Shown: piece by piece, positions 18,248-25,071 of the stretch
Layout of the letters: every line of letters begins with the position of its first letter
Position numbering within the stretch: position 1 is the first letter of the stretch
NCBI RefSeq assembly: GCF_001424405.1
Contig: NZ_LMPS01000005.1
Coordinates: forward strand, 902,268 to 966,267
Length of the DNA: 64,000 nt
DNA from: Dyadobacter sp. Leaf189
Lineage (GTDB): Bacteria; Bacteroidota; Bacteroidia; Cytophagales; Spirosomataceae
Reading direction: 5' to 3'
Notes under the pieces: model-generated
What the model saw: the letters and a program-made list of their open reading frames with translations, nothing else
The model's database searches: none
Told to the model about the DNA's origin: nothing
Made by a program: the position numbers and the translations under genes

Positions 18248-18814
18248 ATGGGCAGCCCAACACAAAACGAAACGGATCACGCAAACGCCCCTGAAATGAA
18301 GATCGTTACGCGCAATATCAGCGCGTTGCTGGAAAGAACCAAGGAAGAACAACGCAGGAAAACTTTTGAGGAAAGACTTGCCGACTCCATTACCGGCTTT
18401 ACCGGAAGTATGCTGTTCGTATACATTCACCTCACGATGTTCGTGATCTGGATCATCTGGAACCTGGGCTGGCTCGGACTGAAACCCTTTGACGAGTCTT
18501 TTGTGGTACTCGCCATGTTTGCTTCCGTGGAAGCTATTTTCCTCTCCACATTTGTACTGATCAGTCAGAACCGGATGAATGCAGAGGCTGACCGGCGCGC
18601 CGAGCTGAACCTGCAGGTAAACCTGCTGGCTGAGCACGAGATCACGCGCCTGATCCAGCTCACCACGGCGATGGCCAAGAAAATGGATATTCCCGAATCC
18701 TATGATGCTGAGATTGACAGTCTTGCCAAAGATGTTCGCCCCGAACAGGTGCTGGAAACAATGGAACAGCACCGGAAAGAAGCGGGGCTTGAAGCCAAGC
18801 AAGACAAGAAATAG
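18248..18814 (+). CDS. DUF1003 inner-membrane protein
   Basis: A 188-residue protein with the DUF1003 arrangement. A charged N-terminal region containing RRKTFEERLADSITGFTGS is followed by two membrane spans (about residues 55-75 and 85-107). A tail with a coiled-coil look (QNRMNAEADRRAELNLQVN, then EITRLIQLTTAMAKK) ends the chain. The role is unknown; family members are inner-membrane proteins, often near stress or transport genes. It is convergent with the phosphatase gene (8 bases between stops) and is probably not part of the glycan machinery, although it interrupts that region. Confidence 0.88.
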   Translation: MGSPTQNETDHANAPEMKIVTRNISALLERTKEEQRRKTFEERLADSITGFTGSMLFVYIHLTMFVIWIIWNLGWLGLKPFDESFVVLAMFASVEAIFLSTFVLISQNRMNAEADRRAELNLQVNLLAEHEITRLIQLTTAMAKKMDIPESYDAEIDSLAKDVRPEQVLETMEQHRKEAGLEAKQDKK

Positions 18815-18822
18815 CCGCAGGA

Positions 18823-19425
18823 TCAGAACGCCAGCTCACCCGTATAATTCACCAGCTTGATGCCGGCGTAATCAGCACCAACTTCGATGATACTCACCGA
18901 AGCGGGACTCACTTCAATGCGCTGGAAAAGATCAAGATGCACGCCGGTGTAATAAGCGATGGTAGCTTTGATCATATCCGAGTGGCTCACAATGGCGACC
19001 GTTTCGCCCGGGTGCCGGCGACAAAGTTTTTCAATCCCTCCTACCATTCGCGCCTGTGCTTCGAGCATGGTTTCGCCGCCGGGAATGCGCGTGCCGCTCC
19101 TGAATGTGTTGAAATGCCGGAATTCCGGGAGGGCGTCGAGCTCGGCAAATGTAGCATTGGTCCATTCCCCGAAGTTGATCTCGAGGAAATCTTCCTGGCT
19201 GACTGGTTGCAGGTTATGCGGCCTGGCAACGAACGTGGCCGTTTCAGTCGTGCGTTCCAGCGGACTGGTGTAAATGGCGTGGATCGTCACGCCGGTGAGC
19301 TGCTTTGCAAGCCTTTCAGCTTCGGCGCGTCCTGCTTCATTTAAAGATACCTGTGGTGTTCGGCCGGACAATCGCTTTCCCACCGAGTCGGTAGTCGCGT
19401 GCCGGATCAGAAGAAATCGGGTCAT
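18823..19425 (-). CDS. Histidine phosphatase family protein (phosphoglycerate-mutase-like)
   Basis: A 200-residue member of the branch-1 histidine phosphatases. The catalytic RHATTD motif at residues 8-13 contains the phosphorylated His9, and the second conserved stretch is VAIVSHSDMI near residue 145. The middle part (YTSPLERTTETA, EINFGEWTN) matches broad-specificity phosphatases of the CobC/GpmB type. It has no signal peptide, so it is cytoplasmic. The substrate is unknown. It starts 160 bases from the divergent pyruvyltransferase gene. A housekeeping phosphatase is as likely as a role in sugar-phosphate processing for the surrounding cluster. Confidence 0.9.
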   Translation of the reverse strand: MTRFLLIRHATTDSVGKRLSGRTPQVSLNEAGRAEAERLAKQLTGVTIHAIYTSPLERTTETATFVARPHNLQPVSQEDFLEINFGEWTNATFAELDALPEFRHFNTFRSGTRIPGGETMLEAQARMVGGIEKLCRRHPGETVAIVSHSDMIKATIAYYTGVHLDLFQRIEVSPASVSIIEVGADYAGIKLVNYTGELAF

Positions 19426-19458
19426 GTAAATCGTTGATTACTGTTTACGCAAGTTGTC

Positions 19459-19492
19459 AGAATGCCAATGCAAGTACTTTGGCATTCTTTTT
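19459..19492 (+). terminator. Terminator-like hairpin in the leader of the pyruvyltransferase operon
   Basis: A perfect 10-base stem (AGAATGCCAA at 19459-19468, complement at 19479-19488) with a 10-base loop runs straight into TTTTT on the forward strand. The flanking genes are divergent (reverse start at 19425, forward start at 19586), so no forward gene ends here. It may act as an attenuator in the untranslated leader of the 19586 operon, or stop antisense transcripts from the phosphatase side. Confidence 0.6.
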
Positions 19493-19585
19493 ACATAAAA
19501 ATTGAAGATTATTGACGCAGCTCAAAAATCGTGCGAAAAGGAGCTTTATAACTGCACTTTCCTAAAATAACTGTCCTTATACCGA

Positions 19586-20686
19586 ATGAGTGTTTTAAAA
19601 ACCGGAGTACTGACTTTTCACCGTTGTATTAATTATGGTAGCTACTGGCAGGCGCGCTGCCTGGCAGAAGGTTTACAATCACGCGGACACAGTTCCACGA
19701 TCCTCGACCACGACTCCCGGCGGGTCAATATGGCGGAATGGAAATGTGCATTACAGCCTACATTACCTACCCATGTTCCTGAATCCGACCACCCGGTTTA
19801 CCGCCAGAAAGTAGAGCGATTTTTCGAAATTTTCGAGTCACTCCCGCTTTCTCCCCGCTTTGAGCTGGACCGTCCGGAAGAGATGGAAGACTACGATGTG
19901 GTAGTGGTAGGAAGCGACGAGGTGTGGAATCTGTACCATCCTTGGTATGGACGTAACCCGCTATTTTACGGAGAAGGCGTGAAAGCCAAACACCTGATTT
20001 CTTATGCGGCCAGCTATGGTAACTACCCTGCTTCGGAAGGATTGGAAGAAAGCTGGGCACAGCGGCTGCGTAATTTCGAAAGCATTGCGGTAAGGGATGA
20101 AAATTCACAAACGATCGTCAAGAATGCGCTTGGATTCGAGCCTGTGATCGTTTTGGATCCTTGTCTCCAGTTCCCGATCATCCCTGATCCACGCGAAAGT
20201 GCGTATTGGGAAAAACCTTATATCGCCGTTTACGGACACAACTTTTCTGATTCTTATATCTCCAAAATCAAAGCATATGCCGAATCCAGCAAGCTGCCGC
20301 TGATCAGCATTGGTTACCGTAACGACTGGGCAGACGAACAATGGATTACAGCTGACCCGCACGATTTTGCGCATTTCATGGCGAAAGCCGAAGCTGTGGC
20401 GACCAACTTTTTCCACGGCTGCGTGTTCGCGATCCGGAATGAGCGGCCGTTTGTGACGGAAGTTACCTCCTATCGCAGCTTCAAAGTGCAGGGCCTGCTG
20501 GGCACGCTGGGGGCAGATAAGCATTTGATCAATGAAAATACAGATTCTGCAATCGTAAGTCAGCTGCTTTCTCAGCCACTTGATCAGGCAGTTTTCGAGA
20601 ATATTATACGGCTCCGTCAGGTTTCGGATCATTACCTTGACGAGGCGATTAGCCTTAAACAACTCACGCATGAACCAACTCCTTAG
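19586..20686 (+). CDS. Polysaccharide pyruvyl transferase family protein
   Basis: A 366-residue protein of the pyruvyltransferase/WcaK-CsaB family. The N-terminus GVLTFHRCINYGSYWQARCL is the family's typical opening (a nearly invariant NYGS-like turn). The middle has VVVGSDEVWNL and ISYAASYGN. The C-terminal half holds FAHFMAKAEAVATNFFHGCVFAI, a GT-B-like site with the conserved His. Such enzymes place a ketal-linked pyruvate from phosphoenolpyruvate on a sugar of a surface glycan. The downstream FrhB-like gene starts inside its last codons, so the two are coupled, a pairing common in capsule and exopolysaccharide loci. Protein-level substrate evidence is absent. Confidence 0.9.
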   Translation: MSVLKTGVLTFHRCINYGSYWQARCLAEGLQSRGHSSTILDHDSRRVNMAEWKCALQPTLPTHVPESDHPVYRQKVERFFEIFESLPLSPRFELDRPEEMEDYDVVVVGSDEVWNLYHPWYGRNPLFYGEGVKAKHLISYAASYGNYPASEGLEESWAQRLRNFESIAVRDENSQTIVKNALGFEPVIVLDPCLQFPIIPDPRESAYWEKPYIAVYGHNFSDSYISKIKAYAESSKLPLISIGYRNDWADEQWITADPHDFAHFMAKAEAVATNFFHGCVFAIRNERPFVTEVTSYRSFKVQGLLGTLGADKHLINENTDSAIVSQLLSQPLDQAVFENIIRLRQVSDHYLDEAISLKQLTHEPTP

Positions 20687-22058
20687 CCCCGGCGAGATCA
20701 TTGATGCAGGTTTATGCATTGGATGTGGCAGCTGCGTGGCGCAGGCAGGATCAGGCGACATCCGAATGCAGTTTGACGAATTCTGTCAGCTCAAACCGGC
20801 TGGTCCGCAATATTGGCTGCACCAGGATTCAGAAACATTTACGCGTACCTGCCCCTTTTCACGCGGCGCGGCTGATGAAGATCAAATTGCTGCGGAACAG
20901 TTTGGTACACAGCAAGAAAAGCACCCGCTCCTGGGTGTAGTTGAGTCTGCTTACGTGGGGCACGTGGCTGAAAAGGAGTTTCGAGTTCTTGGTAGCTCTG
21001 GCGGGATGGTCAGTTGGGTCGCGACCGAGCTGCTGCGGCTGGGGCTGATCGACGGAGTAGCGCACGTTGTCACAGAGACAGATCCGCAGACTAATGGAAG
21101 GTATTTTCACTATCGTATATCCACAACCGAGACAGAGATCCTCGAAGGTGCCAAGTCGCGCTACCACCCGATCGAAATGTCGGGGATACTGGATTTGATT
21201 CGTGAAAAGCCCGGTAACTATGCGGTAGTCGGCATTCCCTGTTTTATCAAGGCTGTGCATCTGCTCCGCCGGGAAGATCCTGTTTTTCGTGAGCGGATCA
21301 AGTTTACATTGGGATTGTTTTGCGGTCACATGAAAAGCGCGCGGTTTGTGGAGAGCTTTGCATGGCAAATGCATGTTCCGTCAACCGACATTTCCCGTGT
21401 GGATTACCGGCGTAAAGATCCGACCCGGCCAGCCAATCTGTACACCGCCGAGCTGACAATGAACAATGGAGAATCAACGTACAAAGACTGGTGGCACCTG
21501 GCAGACGGAGACTGGGGTGCAGGTTTTTTCATGAACCACGCTTGTAACTTCTGCGACGATGTAGTAGCTGAAACCGCCGATATCGCATTCGGTGATGCCT
21601 GGGTAGAACCTTATTCGTCAGACGGACGCGGCACTAACGTGGTGATTGTCAGAAACGAGCTGATTTCAGGTTTGGTGAAAGAGGCAGTGGCGGCAGGCCG
21701 CCTGCAGCTTGAATCGGTCGACGGGGATTTCGTGGCGCAAACGCAGGCAGCTGGATTCCGTCAGCGCCGCGAGGGACTTTCTTACCGGCTTACCTGGGCG
21801 GCCGGACGCTCCAAAACGCGCAAACGCGTGAAGCCGGACGCAGCCACTCCGACTTTCCAGCGAAAGCTGATCTACCGGACCCGGTACTATATTTCACTCT
21901 GGAGCCACCGCATTTTCCGCCGCGCAAGATTGCAGCATGAACCCGAAATTTATCTCAGATGGGCGCGCATGGCCGCTGCCGTGTACCACGGACTCGCATA
22001 TCATCAGGGAAAATTCAGTGAGATCAGGAAACGGTATCTGCAATTGAACGGCCGCTGA
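20670..22058 (+). CDS. Coenzyme F420 hydrogenase/dehydrogenase beta-subunit (FrhB)-like iron-sulfur protein
   Basis: A 462-residue protein from the ATG at 20670, which overlaps the pyruvyltransferase gene by 17 bases. A longer frame opens at 20580 but would lie entirely inside the upstream gene. The N-terminus has CIGCGSC (Cys16, 19, 22) and TCPF (Cys61), a 4Fe-4S-type site. It is followed by the FrhB N- and C-terminal domains (GSSGGMVSWVATELL, then GIPCFIKAVHLLRR, FCGHMKS and CNFCDDVVAETADI). Bacteroidota do not make F420. Proteins of this type in capsule loci are thought to be flavin/Fe-S redox partners of pyruvyl transfer or sugar modification; that role is inference. Its last 35 bases overlap the convergent gene. 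Confidence 0.88.
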   Translation: MNQLLSPGEIIDAGLCIGCGSCVAQAGSGDIRMQFDEFCQLKPAGPQYWLHQDSETFTRTCPFSRGAADEDQIAAEQFGTQQEKHPLLGVVESAYVGHVAEKEFRVLGSSGGMVSWVATELLRLGLIDGVAHVVTETDPQTNGRYFHYRISTTETEILEGAKSRYHPIEMSGILDLIREKPGNYAVVGIPCFIKAVHLLRREDPVFRERIKFTLGLFCGHMKSARFVESFAWQMHVPSTDISRVDYRRKDPTRPANLYTAELTMNNGESTYKDWWHLADGDWGAGFFMNHACNFCDDVVAETADIAFGDAWVEPYSSDGRGTNVVIVRNELISGLVKEAVAAGRLQLESVDGDFVAQTQAAGFRQRREGLSYRLTWAAGRSKTRKRVKPDAATPTFQRKLIYRTRYYISLWSHRIFRRARLQHEPEIYLRWARMAAAVYHGLAYHQGKFSEIRKRYLQLNGR

Positions 22059-22974
22059 GCTTTTCCAGCTCGGCGGTCACTTTCTTTATCACAGGCTCCC
22101 ATTCGCCTGCCGTTTCCTGACGGAAGTTCCGCATGGTAGGGTACCAGGGACTATCTTCCCGGTCTTTCATCCAGCGCCAGTCTGCCTGCGCGTGCAGCAG
22201 GTTCCATACGGGTACTCCCAATGCGCCGGCAAGATGTACCGGCATTGAATCCACAGAAATCACCAGATCCAAACCTTTCAGCGCCTCTGCATAATCAGGA
22301 AGGTCGAATGCGCCGGGGTAGATCCCGTAACCTTCCTCCCAGCCCGACGCGGCTGCTTCTGCCTGCATGATGAAAATAGTCAGGCCGGGTACGCGGAACA
22401 ATGTCTTCAATAATTCAAAAGGCACGTCGCGGCGCGCATCCCACCCGCCCGATTTCCAGACCAGCCCCACTGCCAGATTACCTTCGGTATGTGGCAAATA
22501 GTGCGGTTGTACGAAGATATAAGGCACTTCACGAGGGATCGTGTCGAGGGTAGAACGGAAAATATGCTGGCATTCCATAATCTCGATATCCACATCATAG
22601 GCTACCTCGGGTGTACCATCGTGAAGCTGCAGCAGCTTGTCGATGCCTGCAACGTTTTGGAGCAAAGGAATGAGTGCGGGCTGCACCCAAATAATTACTT
22701 CACTTGCGATTTGCCTGATCAAAGGCGCATAGCGGATAAACTGGATGGTATCACCGAGACCGTGGTAGCAGCGGACAAGCACACGCTTGTCCGCCAGCGA
22801 TCCGCCCTGCCAGATATGTTGAAAGTGACGGGGTAAATGGTGCTCTGACTTTCCAGCCCTGGCCTTTAAACCCTCATCACTGATTTTCCAGACTGCTTCG
22901 AATTCGCCATTGAGCATGAGCTCAAACCACTTTTCAGCAGCATTTGACTGTACTTCTTCACTCATATCCAACAC
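22024..22974 (-). CDS. GT9-like (heptosyltransferase-fold) glycosyltransferase
   Basis: A 316-residue protein with a short helical N-terminal region, then a GT-B fold. VRCYHGLGDTIQFIRYAPLI (about residues 87-106) is the heptosyltransferase-like N-terminal loop. LDLVISVDSMPVHLAGALG (about 233-251) is the C-terminal donor site, followed by SPWYPTMRNFRQ. This matches GT9-type domains often found behind TPR repeats in Bacteroidota and Proteobacteria. The start may be at 22974 or at the in-frame ATG at 22965. It is the last gene of the operon beginning at 24626, and its 3' end overlaps the convergent FrhB-like gene by 35 bases. It probably adds one sugar to the locus product; the donor is unknown. 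Confidence 0.82.
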   Translation of the reverse strand: MLDMSEEVQSNAAEKWFELMLNGEFEAVWKISDEGLKARAGKSEHHLPRHFQHIWQGGSLADKRVLVRCYHGLGDTIQFIRYAPLIRQIASEVIIWVQPALIPLLQNVAGIDKLLQLHDGTPEVAYDVDIEIMECQHIFRSTLDTIPREVPYIFVQPHYLPHTEGNLAVGLVWKSGGWDARRDVPFELLKTLFRVPGLTIFIMQAEAAASGWEEGYGIYPGAFDLPDYAEALKGLDLVISVDSMPVHLAGALGVPVWNLLHAQADWRWMKDREDSPWYPTMRNFRQETAGEWEPVIKKVTAELEKLSGRSIADTVS

Positions 22975-22983
22975 ATTTTCGGC

Positions 22984-23868
22984 TCAGGCATATCTGCGCA
23001 TCATTTCTACGCAGAAGGCTGCAAATTCTTCGATATTCTTCGGCGCACTGGTATGGTGCGGCGCAATGCCCTTTTCTTCCGGTGTAAAGCAGAATGTCAC
23101 TGTAAGATCAAACTCTTCCAGCGCTTTCATCATCTTATCAAACCAGATATGTGCATCAGGCCGCAGCCAGTCAGCCCAGCTCAGGCCGGTGCGGAGCTTT
23201 TTCACCCCAAGCTTGCGAAGCCAGTGCACCGCGGATTCCAGGCGCTCATCATTGAAGTGAAACCATTGACAGATCCCGAACTCAGGTGTAAAATCAGAAA
23301 AGTGCTTTAATGCCAGCTTGGGTGTACCATCCTCGCGGATCAGTCCCATATAAAAGTGGCGGTAGTAGGAAGAACCCTCTGCCTCACGGTGGCGCGTAGT
23401 TGCTCCCCACGCCATTGGCAGGTCAAACAGGCTGTACCAGTGAACGCGTTCCACTCTTCCGGACAGCAGCTCTGCCGTTCTTCTCAACCCGAATTCCTGC
23501 ACTTCCTCGGCGCCAAAAGTAGATATCCCCACCTCGGTAACCCAGACAGGCTTGTTAGTCACCGCTTCAATCTCCGCAATTTTTTCAGGCCATTGATTCA
23601 GCTGCCAGTGGTTCCAATCGAGCGGAAAACCGTGTACAGCCACGCGGTCAATATCGGTCAGTGCGCCATACTGATCCAGTTTTTGTATAAATGTAGCATC
23701 AATGGGAGAAATGCCGCCCATCACCCTGAGAATCCCCGGATTCTCAGCTTTTACTGCCTGAGCGGCCAATTTGACCATCTCAGAAAAAATGCGCCAATCT
23801 CCATCAATCTCAAAATCCCAATGCGACTTATTGTTCGGTTCGTTCCAGAATTTAACTGCTTCTATCAT
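22984..23868 (-). CDS. Circularly permuted clan GH-A glycosidase-like barrel
   Basis: This 294-residue protein has the same barrel as residues 17-310 of the fusion at 14226-16289, with the two parts in swapped order. Residues 1-190 (VKFWNEPNN, GGISPIDATF, VAVHGFP, VWVTEVGIST, GLIREDGTPKLAL) match fusion residues 121-305. Residues 196-294 (FGICQWFHFNDERLESAV, KLGVKKLRTGLSWADWL, APKNIEEFAAFCVEMMRRYA) match fusion residues 18-120. The cut is just before strand 4. The acid/base candidate (Glu10) and nucleophile candidate (Glu112) are both kept, so the protein should fold and may be active. It has no signal peptide. It starts 2 bases after the methyltransferase stop, so no N-terminal extension is missing. 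The substrate is unknown. Confidence 0.85.
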   Translation of the reverse strand: MIEAVKFWNEPNNKSHWDFEIDGDWRIFSEMVKLAAQAVKAENPGILRVMGGISPIDATFIQKLDQYGALTDIDRVAVHGFPLDWNHWQLNQWPEKIAEIEAVTNKPVWVTEVGISTFGAEEVQEFGLRRTAELLSGRVERVHWYSLFDLPMAWGATTRHREAEGSSYYRHFYMGLIREDGTPKLALKHFSDFTPEFGICQWFHFNDERLESAVHWLRKLGVKKLRTGLSWADWLRPDAHIWFDKMMKALEEFDLTVTFCFTPEEKGIAPHHTSAPKNIEEFAAFCVEMMRRYA

Positions 23869-23870
23869 GG

Positions 23871-24626
23871 TTATTTTTTCGTTTGTCGGCTTGGGTAAAC
23901 GGCGCGTGGCTGGTTGTCGGCCAGCTCTGCCCGGCGGCAGATATATACTTCCGGTTCAGGATGTGCGGTAATCTCGAATCCCGCACTGCGCAGCATTGCT
24001 TCTGCTCCTGCTCGGTTGGGGATCCACCAGTTCGTAGGATCGTGTGAGTAGTTCTTTTCGATAAAATACATCTGCGGGAAATTCGGAGACATGAACATAT
24101 CCGTCTCGCTAAACTCGTAGTCCACATTCAAAGGCTCTACCACATCTCCCCCGCGCTGCATGGATTGGAAGATCAGTATATCTCCAACCACATTGTCGTA
24201 CAGCAGGTCCAGTGCCAGAAGCGGGTGGCGCAGGTGATATAGTACGCCCATGAAAATAACCACGTCGAACTTCTCTCCCAGTTCCGCTACCTCATATACG
24301 GACATGTTACGAAACTCGATATCAAAGCCGAGTGTCTCAGCTGCAAAGCGACCCTGAGCAAGGTAACGTTCGTCCGAATCAATGGCCACCACTCTCTCGG
24401 CTCCGCGCTTTTTCATTTCGATGGAATAGAATCCGGCATTGCAGCCAATGTCCAGCACGGATTTGCCCGTCAGGTCTGCGGGGATCGCTTTGGAGAAATT
24501 CTGGTACTTGAAGCTGGGATAGTCTCCCAGGAAGTGGTCGGGCGCAGTTTTCACGCCATGCAGATCAATGTTATGAAACCATTTGCCAAGTTTCAGGACA
24601 TTTTCCTGTATCTGTTCTGTCGTCAT
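23871..24626 (-). CDS. SAM-dependent methyltransferase, CmoB-like (TIGR04290-type)
   Basis: A 251-residue class I methyltransferase. Motif I is VLDIGCNAGFYSIEM (Asp59 to Gly65), the ribose-binding acidic residue is Asp83 in VVAIDSDERY, and motif IV is FDVVIFMGVLYHLRHP. The overall pattern (KLGKWFHNIDLHG at the N-terminus, NWWIPNRAGAEAML near the C-terminus) resembles tRNA uridine-modifying CmoB. It fits better the group of CmoB relatives found in glycan cassettes, which I recall as TIGR04290; that name is from memory. It is the first gene of a three-gene reverse operon with the permuted barrel and the GT9-like gene, which suggests O-methylation of the glycan or its precursor, not tRNA. Confidence 0.83.
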   Translation of the reverse strand: MTTEQIQENVLKLGKWFHNIDLHGVKTAPDHFLGDYPSFKYQNFSKAIPADLTGKSVLDIGCNAGFYSIEMKKRGAERVVAIDSDERYLAQGRFAAETLGFDIEFRNMSVYEVAELGEKFDVVIFMGVLYHLRHPLLALDLLYDNVVGDILIFQSMQRGGDVVEPLNVDYEFSETDMFMSPNFPQMYFIEKNYSHDPTNWWIPNRAGAEAMLRSAGFEITAHPEPEVYICRRAELADNQPRAVYPSRQTKK

Positions 24627-25071
24627 TCAGTAAAGAAAAGTTGAAAGGTGTAATATGCGCATTCCTCGATTGGGAAGGCAACATTAGTTAGTCGGCAGTA
24701 CGCACAAATTATGTGCCAGCAACTAACGGTCATGACTATGGCTCCAACACAGGAACCCGGCTGATGCGGATGATCAACAGCAAACGCAACACCTGAATAA
24801 TACAAATTCTATCCGCAGCAACTCACCAAATAAAAAATCTTCAAATTACCCGTTCATAGCGCATTGAATTATTTTATCTATATATATCAAAATTTAATAG
24901 CGCAATAAAAGGCAGTTCCAGAATTTTAGAAATTTAACTTCCTGCTGTTTTTACCAAAATTATCGCATGATAAATAGATATTGGTAATAACCATACAGTG
25001 CCCTGCAACGGGCTGAAATGTCATTTTTCTTTTTGGTTAATTTATTGAGGTAAACAAAAACTAGAAAGAAT
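24627..25071. other. 445-base divergent intergenic region
   Basis: This holds the upstream regions of the reverse methyltransferase operon and the forward SusC gene. The half next to SusC (24830-25071) is very AT-rich, as expected for a promoter zone, but no clear TAnnTTTG site was found. The half next to the methyltransferase carries the imperfect inverted repeat at 24684-24726. No gene was seen. Confidence 0.7.
24684..24726. promoter_or_regulatory. Imperfect inverted repeat upstream of the methyltransferase operon
   Basis: TTAGTTAGTCGGCA (24684-24697) and TGCCAGCAACTAA (24714-24726) form an inverted repeat with 11 of 13 paired positions and one unpaired base; GCAC/GTGC pairs further inside. 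It lies 58-100 bases before the ATG at 24626. It has no T-run, so it is more like an operator than a terminator. No regulator can be named. Confidence 0.35.

Noticed and set aside
20580..20669. Upstream start for the FrhB-like gene
   Set aside because: It would overlap the pyruvyltransferase gene by 107 bases, and the added residues do not match the family; the ATG at 20670 places the CIGCGSC site normally.
22984..23868. Truncated or frameshifted glycosidase gene
   Set aside because: All barrel segments are present once, in rotated order, and the start abuts the previous stop, which fits permutation and not loss.
23871..24626. tRNA uridine-modifying CmoB
   Set aside because: The fold and several motifs agree, but the gene is coupled to glycan genes and the chain is shorter than CmoB, so a glycan methyltransferase is more likely.
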